From: Flavobacterium franklandianum
GTDB lineage: Bacteria > Bacteroidota > Bacteroidia > Flavobacteriales > Flavobacteriaceae
NCBI RefSeq assembly: GCF_007097365.1
Contig: NZ_VJZR01000016.1
Span: 1-64,000 of the forward strand
DNA length: 64,000 nt
Reading direction: 5' to 3'
Part shown: in pieces, positions 33,639-42,260 of the stretch
Position numbering within the stretch: position 1 is the first letter of the stretch
How the letters are laid out: every line of letters begins with the position of its first letter
Notes under the pieces: model-generated
Told to the model about the DNA's origin: nothing
The model's database searches: none
Seen by the model: the letters and a program-made list of their open reading frames with translations, nothing else
Made by a program: the position numbers and the translations under genes

Positions 33639-36122
33639 TTATTGAACACTTATAATTGTTGAATTACTTTTAAGTCCTTTTGAACTGGCTGTTAATTCTA
33701 GCTTTTCTGCCTTGGATCCAGCTTGAATTATGACCAAACATTTTCCGTTTAGTGCTGTATGTTTAGTTCCTTTGTAAGATTCATGACTTACTGGATCGCC
33801 ACTACAAACCCCTACAATTTTTCCACTTCCTTTTAGTGAAAATTGAATTTCATTATTGGCATTTGGCGAAAGCGTTCCTTTTTCATCCGTAATATCTACT
33901 GTAATGAAAGACAAATCATTTCCATCGGCATTGATGGTATTTCTGTCGGCGGTTAATTTTAATTTACTTGAATTTTCTGCCGTTTGAATAGCAGTTTCTT
34001 TTACGATTTTTCCATTTTTTCGAGAAACTGCTTTTAGAGTTCCTGCCTGAAATGGCACTCGCCACATAATATGTAAATCGTCTCCTATTTTCTTTTTAGT
34101 GCCTAATGATTTTCCGTTAAGGAAAAGTTCCACTTCATCGGCATTATTGTAATAAATCCAAACATCTACATTTTGATCGGATTTCCAATTCCAATGCGGA
34201 AAAAGATGCAAAACGGTTTTGTTTGTCCATTCACTTTGATACATATAATAAACATCCTTGGGGAAACCCGCCAAATCGACAATTCCGAAATAGGAACTAA
34301 TGGATGGCCAAACATAAGGCGTTGGTTCTCCTATATAATCAAAACCTGTCCAGATATACATCCCAGCAAGAAAATCATGTTTTTTTATCACTTTCCAAGT
34401 GGCTTCGTGAGTCGAACCCCAAGGTGCTCTCACTTGATCAAATGCAGATACCGTATTACCAAGATTTCCTCCTGTAAAAGGCAAATCCCAACGAACAGGC
34501 CAAATTTTTACTGCATCGGAAGGCAAATCATAATGTCCTCTAGTTTCTAATGCCGAAGTGGTTTCGGTGGCTATGAAAGGAATTTTTGGAAAGTTTTTTT
34601 GATGATGTTCAAAAGTTTGATGAGCATAATTGTAGCCTATAATATCCAAAGCTCCGGATGTTGCTAATTTATTGAAATAGATTTTAGACTTTTCAAATTG
34701 TAAAGTCACTTCATCAATATTCATATTAACGGCAGGATTCATAGCTGCAGTGACTAATCTTGTGGTGTCTAGCTTTTTTACAATGGCCGATAATTCATTA
34801 GCAATTATAACACCTTCATCACTCCATTGTTCTTGAATTTCGTTGCCGATACTCCACATAAATATGCTAGGATGATTGCGATCTCGAAGAATTTGATCCT
34901 GTAAATCTTTGGCATGCCATTGATCCCAATCAAGACTATAATCGTACTTGTTTTTGCTTTTTTTCCACATATCAAAAGCTTCATCCATGACAATGAAACC
35001 CATCTTATCGCAAAGATCTAATAGTTCAGGAGCCGGCGGATTATGAGAGGTACGAATACCATTGACACCCATTTCTTTCAAAATTTCCAATTGGCGTTCA
35101 ATCGCTCTGGTATTAATAGCAGAACCGAGTGGTCCTAAATCGTGGTGCATACAAACCCCTTTGATTTTGACTCGTTTGCCGTTTAAAATAAAACCTTTAT
35201 CAAGATCAAATTTGAAATTTCTTATTCCAAAAGCGGTTTTATATTCATCAATTACAGTGTTCTCAATACTAATCGTTGTAACCGCAGTATACTGTTCTGG
35301 TTTTTCTACAGACCACAAAACAGGTTTTTTTACGATAATATCTTGATTTTGGACTTGGCTTGCATTTGCAGCAATAGTTACATTTTGAGTAGCCGAAGCT
35401 ACTTTAGCATTATTTTTGAGAATTGTGGTTGTAACAATAGCTTTTTTTGAAGAATTGTATTGATTTTTCAAAGTAGTTTCTAAATGTATTGAAGCACTTT
35501 GCGAACTAACTTTTGGGGTTGTAATGTAAGTTCCCCATTGGCCAACGTGCAATTTATTGGTAGTTTCTAACCAAACATTTCTAAAAATTCCCGAACCTGA
35601 ATACCAACGAGAATTAGGTTGCTTTGAATTATCAACTTTTACTATAATTTCATTGATTTTATCTCCATAATTTAAATAGGGCGAAAGCTCGTATTGAAAA
35701 CCAATATAGCCGTTTGGGCGTTTGCCAAGATAATGTCCATTTATCCAAACTTGGCTATTCCGATATACACCGTCAAAAATTATTGAAGTAATTTTTTCTT
35801 TGTTTTCAAGAGCAACTTTAAAAGTCTTTTTATACCAACCTAAACCTCCATTCAGCGATCCTCCTCCATAACCTGCTGGACTTTTTTCTTCAAATTCTCC
35901 TTCAATGCTCCAATCGTGTGGAAGATTTAGCGTTCGCCAAATTGTAGCACTATTTATAGTATCCTTGTCTTTTACACTATCATTTAAATAAAAATTCCAA
36001 CCTGTATTAAAAGTAACTTTCCGAGTACTAAAATCGGGATTCTCTTTTTGGACAGTAAATGCAAAAGCTGAAATCAGACCAATTATGCTCAGTATTTTAA
36101 AAAAATAGGTTGGTTTTTTCAT
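33639..36122 (-). CDS. GH2 beta-galactosidase-like enzyme
   Basis: 827 residues with signal peptide (1-23). GH2 order: jelly-roll sugar-binding domain (FNTGWNFYLNDS, LPHDWSIEGEFEE), Ig-like domain, TIM barrel with acid/base Glu in SIFMWSIGNEIQEQW near residue 426 and nucleophile Glu in FIATETTSA near 518, a DUF4982-type domain near 610-690 and a C-terminal Ig-like domain. Likely removes beta-linked galactose from xyloglucan or similar side chains in the periplasm. It is the first gene of the eight-gene minus-strand cluster, so the operon promoter should be in 36123-36487. Beta-glucuronidase or mannosidase activity cannot be fully excluded. Confidence 0.88.
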   Translation of the reverse strand: MKKPTYFFKILSIIGLISAFAFTVQKENPDFSTRKVTFNTGWNFYLNDSVKDKDTINSATIWRTLNLPHDWSIEGEFEEKSPAGYGGGSLNGGLGWYKKTFKVALENKEKITSIIFDGVYRNSQVWINGHYLGKRPNGYIGFQYELSPYLNYGDKINEIIVKVDNSKQPNSRWYSGSGIFRNVWLETTNKLHVGQWGTYITTPKVSSQSASIHLETTLKNQYNSSKKAIVTTTILKNNAKVASATQNVTIAANASQVQNQDIIVKKPVLWSVEKPEQYTAVTTISIENTVIDEYKTAFGIRNFKFDLDKGFILNGKRVKIKGVCMHHDLGPLGSAINTRAIERQLEILKEMGVNGIRTSHNPPAPELLDLCDKMGFIVMDEAFDMWKKSKNKYDYSLDWDQWHAKDLQDQILRDRNHPSIFMWSIGNEIQEQWSDEGVIIANELSAIVKKLDTTRLVTAAMNPAVNMNIDEVTLQFEKSKIYFNKLATSGALDIIGYNYAHQTFEHHQKNFPKIPFIATETTSALETRGHYDLPSDAVKIWPVRWDLPFTGGNLGNTVSAFDQVRAPWGSTHEATWKVIKKHDFLAGMYIWTGFDYIGEPTPYVWPSISSYFGIVDLAGFPKDVYYMYQSEWTNKTVLHLFPHWNWKSDQNVDVWIYYNNADEVELFLNGKSLGTKKKIGDDLHIMWRVPFQAGTLKAVSRKNGKIVKETAIQTAENSSKLKLTADRNTINADGNDLSFITVDITDEKGTLSPNANNEIQFSLKGSGKIVGVCSGDPVSHESYKGTKHTALNGKCLVIIQAGSKAEKLELTASSKGLKSNSTIISVQ

Positions 36123-36487
36123 TTTATAAAATTATTATAATTAAAGACAGACAACTCATCTCGTTTTGTCAGTATAAATTATCTCAAACCGTTTTTAGAA
36201 AACCAATTCAAGAATAATTTGAAGTTTTCTTTAACCTAATTTAGGTTAATAATTCCTTGTCAAAAGACCCATTTATACTTATGGTTAATATGACAACAAG
36301 TTTACTATTTTTTTTTTACATTTGCAATATATTACGAATTATTTTTACGTTTTATTATTTATATTACCCTATTTTATCATATTAGCAATAAACAAATATT
36401 TTATCACTTTTTACCAATCAATTAGTTGTAAAAAAAACTAAAATTGAAAAAGTTAAATATTGAAAAAAATTCAACAAAAAATCAGAG
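36123..36487. promoter_or_regulatory. Divergent control region of the GH cluster and NUDIX regulator
   Basis: 365 AT-rich bases without an ORF. A perfect 19-bp palindrome TTAACCTAA-T-TTAGGTTAA lies at 36231-36249 and a half-site GGTTAATA follows at 36283-36290. A -7 motif TACATTTG for the regulator gene is at 36317-36324. No clear minus-strand -7 motif was found for GH2. The palindrome is the best operator candidate for the adjacent regulator. Confidence 0.55.
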
Positions 36488-37174
36488 ATGACAATGTATC
36501 AAACAATCATGAATTCAATTTCAATTGACTGCATTATATTTGGTTTTAACAACGGAGTACTTGAAGCTCTATTAGTTAAACATGCCATTGGAGATAGCAA
36601 AGGAGAATGGGGACTTCCTGGAGGAATTATCAATAAAGGTGAAAGCATCGATGCTGCTGCCCAAAGAACATTAAGAGAACTCACCGGTTTAGAAAATATT
36701 TTTTTAGAACAACTAAAAGCCTTTGGCGATCCCAAACGAATCCCAACAAATAGAGTGATAACCATTGGCTACTATGCCTTGATTAACAGAGAAGAATATG
36801 ACGTAAAGGCTGGCTTAACAGTATCTGAAGCCAAATGGTATAAAATTAATTCGATTCCAAATTTAATTTACGACCACAATGAAATTTTAGATTTTGGACT
36901 AAAAAAATTACAAACTCGGATTCTAAATGCCCCGATTGGATTTAATCTTTTGCCTGAAAAATTCACCTTGTTGCAACTCATGCATCTTTATGAAGAAATA
37001 TTAGGTAAAGAATTAGATAAATCAAACTTTCGCAGAAAGATTTTGAAGATGAAATTGCTTGTTGCTCTTGACGAAAAACAACAAGATGTCTCGCATCGTG
37101 CGGCCAAATTATATCAATTTGATTCGGATATATATGAAAAACTCAGCCAGAAAGGATTTAATTTTGAGATTTAA
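36488..37174 (+). CDS. NrtR/AraR-type regulator with degenerate NUDIX domain
   Basis: 228 residues: NUDIX fold at about 10-140 and a C-terminal winged helix from about 150 (LPEKFTLLQLMHLYEEILG, FRRKILKMKLLVALDEKQ). The NUDIX box reads GGIINKGES then QRTLRELTGL: the first Glu of REUxEE is Thr and another is Leu, so hydrolysis is improbable and the domain is probably a ligand sensor. Bacteroidetes regulators of this build (AraR of Bacteroides) control pentose utilisation. Divergent orientation from eight hemicellulose enzymes suggests it regulates them in response to a released sugar such as xylose or a phosphorylated derivative. Its end overlaps the lpxK stop by 17 bp. Confidence 0.85.
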   Translation: MTMYQTIMNSISIDCIIFGFNNGVLEALLVKHAIGDSKGEWGLPGGIINKGESIDAAAQRTLRELTGLENIFLEQLKAFGDPKRIPTNRVITIGYYALINREEYDVKAGLTVSEAKWYKINSIPNLIYDHNEILDFGLKKLQTRILNAPIGFNLLPEKFTLLQLMHLYEEILGKELDKSNFRRKILKMKLLVALDEKQQDVSHRAAKLYQFDSDIYEKLSQKGFNFEI

Positions 37175-38219
37175 TTGGCATTGATTCGATATAATCCGTA
37201 ATACTTTTATCAAAGTTTTCACTTGCAGAATGGAATAAACTTCTTATTGGTAAATAATACAATTGTTTATTTGATAATTTGCCTTTCAATCGGACAAAAT
37301 CTTTTTCGGTTGTAACAACTAATTCGTCAATTGCTTGGTATTGGATGGAAATAATATCTTTTTCAGAATAATGATGATGGTCTGGAAAGGTCATAAAAAA
37401 ATCATCTTCTTTCTCTAAATATTTGAAAAATGGTTCTGGTTTTGCAATTCCAGCCAGAAGTAATTTATTGACATTCTTGATTTCGCTTACTTTCATTGAC
37501 TTATCTTCTGAATAAATGAAATCGTCATAATCAATATAGGAGAAATACAATTCTTGGTTGGTATCTAATTTTAATTTGATATTGATTTTATTTTGCTCTT
37601 CAATCGATAAATCGATTGGACATTTAGTAACAATTATCATATTAGCTCTTTTTGCTCCGCTCCTACTTTCACGCAAGTTTCCTGTGGGCAACATAAAATC
37701 ATCTGAATACAAATCGTCATAAGAAGTCAGCAAAATATAAAAACCAGCCTTCACTTTCCTGTGTTGAAAAGCATCATCCAATAAAATAACTTCAGGTTTA
37801 GCTACGCTCTGTTCGGCTAAGACTCTGGTTTCAGATTGAGAAAGCAGTTGCTCAATACCATTTTTTCTATTTGCATCAACAGCAACTTGAATGTTTTTGA
37901 ATTTTGCATAAAACTGGAAAGGTTCATCACCAATAATCGAGGCATTCGAACTAGAATTGGCCAAAACAAAACCTTTAGACTTTCTTTTATAACCGCGACT
38001 CAAAGTGGCAACTTTATATTTTGGCGAAAGCAACCGAATTAAATATTCAATTTGAGGTGTTTTTCCCGTCCCGCCAACACTTAGGTTTCCAACGGCAATA
38101 ATAGGAACATCAAAAGAATAGGATTTCAGAATCCCTCTATCGAAAAGAAAATTCCGAATACTGGTAATGAATCCATATAAAATGGCAAAAGGAAAGAGTA
38201 TTTTTCGAAGTAAATTCAT
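37158..38219 (-). CDS. lpxK: Tetraacyldisaccharide 4'-kinase
   Basis: 353 residues from the ATG at 38219; a longer reading would add 27 residues before the usual hydrophobic start MNLLRKILFPFAILYG. The membrane-anchor helix is followed by a P-loop in GNLSVGGTGKTPQIEYLI near residue 45, YKRKSKG, and LLDDAFQHRKV near 145 containing the DDxFQH signature. It phosphorylates the 4' position of the lipid A precursor on the inner face of the inner membrane. Convergent with the NUDIX regulator, divergent from the nif3-like gene. Confidence 0.93.
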   Translation of the reverse strand: MNLLRKILFPFAILYGFITSIRNFLFDRGILKSYSFDVPIIAVGNLSVGGTGKTPQIEYLIRLLSPKYKVATLSRGYKRKSKGFVLANSSSNASIIGDEPFQFYAKFKNIQVAVDANRKNGIEQLLSQSETRVLAEQSVAKPEVILLDDAFQHRKVKAGFYILLTSYDDLYSDDFMLPTGNLRESRSGAKRANMIIVTKCPIDLSIEEQNKINIKLKLDTNQELYFSYIDYDDFIYSEDKSMKVSEIKNVNKLLLAGIAKPEPFFKYLEKEDDFFMTFPDHHHYSEKDIISIQYQAIDELVVTTEKDFVRLKGKLSNKQLYYLPIRSLFHSASENFDKSITDYIESMPIKSQN

Positions 38220-38272
38220 AATACGAAAGTATAGTATTTTATCATCATAAAAAAGTAGAGCGATTAATTCCT

Positions 38273-38280
38273 TAACTTTG
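38273..38280 (+). promoter_or_regulatory. -7 motif for the nif3-like operon
   Basis: TAACTTTG, 59 bp before the GTG start; no convincing -33 element. Confidence 0.4.
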
Positions 38281-38339
38281 TTAATTCGAAAAAAACACAA
38301 TGAAATCGAAGATTCACGAACACCATAAAAATAAATAAA

Positions 38340-39437
38340 GTGAGTAAAATTAAAGAAATAATTTCCGTACTCGAAGAAATGGCGCCGCTCGCCTATGCCG
38401 AAGATTTTGACAATGTAGGTTTATTAGTTGGAGACAAAGACTCGGAAGCCACTGGAGTTTTGGTTTGCCACGATGCTTTGGAAACCGTGATTGACGAAGC
38501 TATTGCAAAAAAATGCAATTTGGTGGTTTGCTTTCATCCTATTTTATTTTCAGGATTGAAGAAAATTACAGGCAAAAACTATGTGGAACGTTCCGTAATC
38601 AAAGCTATAAAAAATGATATTGCCATTTATGCCGTTCACACCGCATTGGACAATCATCAAGACGGCGTAAACAAAATATTTTGTGAAGCTTTGGGTTTAA
38701 CCAATACTAAAATCCTGATTCCAAAGTCGAATTTTATTCGAAAATTAGTGACTTATACAATTTCAGAAAACGCCGAAAAATTACGAAATTCCTTGTTTGA
38801 CGCTGGTGCAGGAAACATTGGCAATTACGAAAATTGTAGTTTCAACTCGAAAGGAATTGGCACTTATATGGGTAACGAACACAGCAATCCCGAATTTGGA
38901 GAGCGATTTGAATTTATGGAAAGTGAGGAAATTAAAATCGAAGTGACTTTCGAAAAACATTTGGAAAACAAAATTCTGAAAGCCCTTTTCAAAAATCACG
39001 TTTATGAAGAAGTGGCTTATGAAATTTATGATTTACAGAACAAAAATCAAAATGTGGGATTGGGAATGATTGGAGAATTGCCCGTTCCAATGGAAGAAAA
39101 AGATTTTCTACAGTTTGTAAAAGACAAAATGCAAGCCGATGGCATTCGACACAGTATGTATTTAGGTAAACCAATAAAAAAAGTAGCGGTTCTTGGAGGT
39201 TCTGGAAGTTTTGCCATAAAAAATGCTATTCAGGCTGGAGCAGATGCTTTTTTGACCGCCGATTTAAAGTATCATCAATTTTATGAAGCTGAAAATCAGT
39301 TACTTTTAGCCGATATTGGACATTTTGAAAGCGAACGCTATACAAAAAATTATATTGTTGATTTTCTTCGGAAAAAAATCCTTAATTTTGCAATCGTTTT
39401 ATCAGAAGAAAATACAAATCCAGTTAAGTACTTATAG
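38340..39437 (+). CDS. Nif3-like dinuclear metal center protein
   Basis: 365 residues with a GTG start. N- and C-terminal halves form the NIF3 fold with metal ligands visible in CFHPILFSGLKK near residue 60 (His), AVHTALDNHQDGVN near 98 (His/Asp) and ADIGHFESERYT near 325 (His, Glu). A PII-like insertion domain of about 130 residues lies in the middle (ENCSFNSKGIGTYMGNE), as in the three-domain members. The family is near-universal and has been linked to GTP cyclohydrolase type IB-like fold and metal-dependent phosphatase activity without an agreed role. It is followed 10 bp later by the coiled-coil zinc-ribbon-like gene, a pairing conserved in many bacteria. Confidence 0.9.
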   Translation: MSKIKEIISVLEEMAPLAYAEDFDNVGLLVGDKDSEATGVLVCHDALETVIDEAIAKKCNLVVCFHPILFSGLKKITGKNYVERSVIKAIKNDIAIYAVHTALDNHQDGVNKIFCEALGLTNTKILIPKSNFIRKLVTYTISENAEKLRNSLFDAGAGNIGNYENCSFNSKGIGTYMGNEHSNPEFGERFEFMESEEIKIEVTFEKHLENKILKALFKNHVYEEVAYEIYDLQNKNQNVGLGMIGELPVPMEEKDFLQFVKDKMQADGIRHSMYLGKPIKKVAVLGGSGSFAIKNAIQAGADAFLTADLKYHQFYEAENQLLLADIGHFESERYTKNYIVDFLRKKILNFAIVLSEENTNPVKYL

Positions 39438-39447
39438 ACAATAGAAT

Positions 39448-40227
39448 ATGGCAGCTACAAAAGAATTGAATGTTGAAGACAAGTTAAGAGCAATTTACGA
39501 TTTACAATTAATTGACTCTCGAATTGACGAAATTAGAAACGTGAGAGGTGAACTTCCTCTTGAAGTGGAAGATTTAGAAGATGAAGTTGCAGGTTTAAGC
39601 ACACGTTCAGAAAAATTAAAAAAAGATCTTGAAACTATTGAAGAACTTATTAAAGTAAAGAAAAATTCAATTGATGAGCACAAAGAGGCTATCAAAAGAT
39701 ACACCAAACAACAAGACACTGTTCGTAACAATAGAGAATTCAACTCCTTGACTAAAGAAGTAGAATTTCAAGAATTGGAAATTCAATTGGCCGAGAAGCA
39801 AATCAAAGAAATGAAAGCTTCTATTGAGCACAAAAAAGAAATTATTGCACAATCAAAAGAACGATTAGAGACTAAATCGAATCACTTAAAACATAAAAAA
39901 TCGGAATTAAACGATATTATGTCTGAAACTGCCAAAGAAGAATCATTCTTATCTGATAAATCATCTGAATATAGAAATTTAATCGAAGATAGACTACTAG
40001 CAGCTTATGATAGAATTCGTTCTAGTGTTCGCAACGGATTGGCTGTTGTTTCCATTGAAAGAGGAGCATCTGCAGGGTCATTCTTTACGATTCCACCACA
40101 AACTCAGGTTGAGATTGCTGCTAGAAAAAAAATCATTACTGATGAACATTCTGGAAGAATTTTGGTTGACAGCGTATTGGCCGAAGAAGAGAAAGAAAAA
40201 ATGGAACAGCTTTTTGCTAAATTCTAA
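39448..40227 (+). CDS. Coiled-coil protein of the CT398 zinc-ribbon family, cysteines lost
   Basis: 259 residues: long antiparallel coiled coil over about 10-185, then the compact C-terminal domain (GLAVVSIERGASAGSFFTIP, then KIITDEHSGRILVD). In the family this domain is a C4 zinc ribbon, but all four cysteine positions are replaced here and the protein has no cysteine at all. The fold may be kept without metal. Family members associate with nucleic acid or envelope assembly, with no settled function. Co-directional with the nif3-like gene, and followed by two hairpins. Confidence 0.85.
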   Translation: MAATKELNVEDKLRAIYDLQLIDSRIDEIRNVRGELPLEVEDLEDEVAGLSTRSEKLKKDLETIEELIKVKKNSIDEHKEAIKRYTKQQDTVRNNREFNSLTKEVEFQELEIQLAEKQIKEMKASIEHKKEIIAQSKERLETKSNHLKHKKSELNDIMSETAKEESFLSDKSSEYRNLIEDRLLAAYDRIRSSVRNGLAVVSIERGASAGSFFTIPPQTQVEIAARKKIITDEHSGRILVDSVLAEEEKEKMEQLFAKF

Positions 40228-40235
40228 AAATATTT

Positions 40236-40263
40236 AAGTCCCGATACTCATCGGGACTTTTTT
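40236..40263 (+). terminator. Terminator of the nif3-like operon
   Basis: AAGTCCCGA (40236-40244) pairs with TCGGGACTT (40251-40259), followed by T. Confidence 0.85.
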
Positions 40264-40274
40264 ATATTATATTT

Positions 40275-40300
40275 AAGTCTGCTATGCAGACTTTTATTTT
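40275..40300 (+). terminator. Second hairpin terminator
   Basis: AAGTCTGC-TAT-GCAGACTT (40275-40293) followed by a T-rich run; tandem backup terminator before the hydrolase gene. Confidence 0.65.
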
Positions 40301-40330
40301 TTATACTGATACCGTGAAAATTTTATTTTT

Positions 40331-41179
40331 ATGAAAAAAACATTTTACTTTTTGTTCACTAAATCGATTGGGTCATATATCAACCTGATGAGTTTCGTTT
40401 TTCCGAGAAAAGCGACTCAAATTGCTCACGGCTATTTTAGCGAACCTAGAAAAGGCAAATTCACCATTGATACTCTTCCTCAAACACTGAAAGAAGCACA
40501 ATTGGAAACCATTCAGCATAACGAAGATGCCATTCAAACCTACATTTGGAAAGGAAATAATACTATTATATTATTAATTCACGGCTGGGAAAGCAATTCT
40601 TCCAGATGGAAAAAAATGTTACCATATCTAAAAAAATCAGGGAGTACTATAATCGCTATCGATGGCCCTGCTCAAGGAATGTCTAGCGGCATAGAATTTA
40701 CGGTTACAAAATATGCCGAGTTTATTGATATTGCCGCCAAAAAATACCAGCCCAACTATATTATCGGGCATTCTATGGGAGGACAAACGTGTCTTTATTA
40801 TCAATATAAATATCAAAATCCTAATGTTCAAAAAATAGTCGTTTTGGGTGCTCCAAGTGATTTTAGTATTATTTTAAAGAATTTTACCAATTTGTTAAGT
40901 TTAAATAATACTATCACAAAAGCATTAATAAACAAGTACACTCAATATTTAAATCAGCATTTAGACCAATTCAGCTCAAAAGAATTTGTCACAAAAATTG
41001 ATGTGAAAGGCTTAATTGCACACGATATTGAGGATATGGTAGTATTATTTGACGAAGGTGAAAAAATAGCGGAGTCCTGGAAAGATGTTCAGTTTATAGC
41101 TACCAAAGGTTTGGGTCACAAACTCCATGATGATGATTTATATAGAAAAGTATATGCCTTTTTGTTTGAAACAGAATAA
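40331..41179 (+). CDS. Alpha/beta hydrolase
   Basis: 282 residues. The oxyanion region is ILLIHGWESNSSRW near residue 80, IAIDGPAQGMSSG follows, the nucleophile elbow is IIGHSMGGQTCL with Ser near 148, and a C-terminal GLGHKLHDDD gives the catalytic His near 263. No signal peptide; the N-terminal hydrophobic stretch (FYFLFTKSIGSYINLMSF) could be a membrane-associated helix. Probably an esterase or lipase-type enzyme; substrate unknown. Stands alone between terminators and a large inverted repeat. Confidence 0.85.
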   Translation: MKKTFYFLFTKSIGSYINLMSFVFPRKATQIAHGYFSEPRKGKFTIDTLPQTLKEAQLETIQHNEDAIQTYIWKGNNTIILLIHGWESNSSRWKKMLPYLKKSGSTIIAIDGPAQGMSSGIEFTVTKYAEFIDIAAKKYQPNYIIGHSMGGQTCLYYQYKYQNPNVQKIVVLGAPSDFSIILKNFTNLLSLNNTITKALINKYTQYLNQHLDQFSSKEFVTKIDVKGLIAHDIEDMVVLFDEGEKIAESWKDVQFIATKGLGHKLHDDDLYRKVYAFLFETE

Positions 41180-41199
41180 CTAGTTTAACAAGACATTCG

Positions 41200-41361
41200 C
41201 TTTTAAAAAAGTTTGCCACATATTCACAGATTTTGAGTGTCTTTTCAATATTCTTTCAGTATAAATTTAAAAATCAGTGGTAATTATTTTACTTTTCTGC
41301 TTTTTAATTTTGTGAATCTGTGGCAAAAAAAATTAAAACCTTAAAAGCGAATACCGAGCTA
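41200..41361. repeat. Large imperfect inverted repeat
   Basis: Left arm contains ATTCGCTTTTAA (about 41203) and TTTGCCACA..ATTCACA (41211-41230). The right arm contains the complements TGTGAATCTGTGGCAAA (41311-41327) and TTAAAAGCGAAT (41341-41352). The element spans most of the 223-bp gap between the hydrolase and the pseudouridine synthase. No ORF. Confidence 0.55.
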
Positions 41362-41390
41362 GTTTAGAAATTTGAAACAAAATAATTGAT

Positions 41391-41398
41391 TACTTTTG
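41391..41398 (+). promoter_or_regulatory. rluF-like gene -7 promoter motif
   Basis: TACTTTTG four bases before the ATG; TTTG at 41371-41374 is upstream with a short 16-bp spacer. This geometry predicts a leaderless mRNA. Confidence 0.5.
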
Positions 41399-41402
41399 CA
41401 CT

Positions 41403-42215
41403 ATGGAAGAAAATCTAAAACGTCTTAATAAATTCATAGGAGAAACTGGGTTTTGTTCGCGCCGCGAAGCCGACAAAATCATCGAAGAAGGTCGTGTTAC
41501 CATCAACGGTGTCGTTCCTGAATTGGGAACCAAAGTTTCGCCAGACGACGAAGTGCGGATTGACGGCAAATTAATACGGGAGAAAAGAGAGAAACCGGTT
41601 TACTTGGCTTTCAACAAACCCGTTGGCATTGAATGCACTACCAACTTGGAAGTTCGCAACAATATTGTAGATTACATCAATTATCCCACACGTATTTTTC
41701 CTATTGGACGATTAGATAAAGCCAGTGAAGGCTTGATTTTTATGACCAATGACGGCGATATTGTCAACAAAATTCTTCGTGCCAGAAACAATCACGAAAA
41801 AGAATATACTGTAACGGTCAACAAACTCATAACCGATCGTTTTATCGAAAAAATGAGCAATGGTGTCCCAATTTTAGACACAATTACCCGAAAATGCAAA
41901 GTAGAAAAAATTAGTTCGACCACTTTTAAAATTATATTGACTCAAGGTTTAAACCGCCAGATTCGTAGAATGTGCGAATATTTGGGTTATGAAGTTACCG
42001 CTTTGAAACGCATTCGAATCATCAATATTTCATTGGATGTTCCTGTGGGTCGTTATCGCGATTTAACCGATGCCGAAATCAAGGAATTAAACGAATTAAT
42101 TGAACCTTCAAGCAAAACCGAAGAAGCGAGTTTGCCCAAACAAGAATCCGCAAAACGCAGAACAGAATTCATCAAAAGAGATGATCCAAGGTTTAAAGGA
42201 AGAGGTGATTATTAG
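41403..42215 (+). CDS. 23S rRNA pseudouridine synthase, RluF-type
   Basis: 270 residues of the RsuA/RluB/RluE/RluF group. An S4 RNA-binding domain covers 1-65 ([28 protein letters not shown]). The catalytic domain has the essential Asp in [18 protein letters not shown] near residue 105 and [18 protein letters not shown] near 180. RluF modifies U2604 in E. coli 23S rRNA; the length and S4-plus-catalytic layout fit RluF or RluB. A basic, low-complexity tail follows. Bidirectional terminator downstream. Confidence 0.88.
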   Translation: MEENLKRLNKFIGETGFCSRREADKIIEEGRVTINGVVPELGTKVSPDDEVRIDGKLIREKREKPVYLAFNKPVGIECTTNLEVRNNIVDYINYPTRIFPIGRLDKASEGLIFMTNDGDIVNKILRARNNHEKEYTVTVNKLITDRFIEKMSNGVPILDTITRKCKVEKISSTTFKIILTQGLNRQIRRMCEYLGYEVTALKRIRIINISLDVPVGRYRDLTDAEIKELNELIEPSSKTEEASLPKQESAKRRTEFIKRDDPRFKGRGDY

Positions 42216-42224
42216 AGGAAAACA

Positions 42225-42260
42225 AAACCCAAGGCTTTCGCCATGGGTTTTTGATTTTTA
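42225..42260. terminator. Bidirectional terminator between rluF-like and DUF4173 genes
   Basis: AAAACCCA (42225-42232) pairs with TGGGTTTT (42245-42252) with extra inner pairing; T-rich on the plus-strand side and poly-A-flanked on the other. The two genes are convergent. Confidence 0.7.

Noticed and set aside
33639..36122. Many long open frames antisense to the glycoside hydrolase genes
   Set aside because: They are shadows of strongly coding minus-strand genes and show no protein features.
19317..36122. Classification of the cluster as a complete polysaccharide utilisation locus
   Set aside because: The SusC/SusD pair that defines such loci was not found within the window.
38300..38338. 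12-codon ORF (MKSKIHEHHKNK) just before the nif3-like GTG start
   Set aside because: Too short, no amino-acid bias suggestive of attenuation and no adjacent terminator; likely chance.
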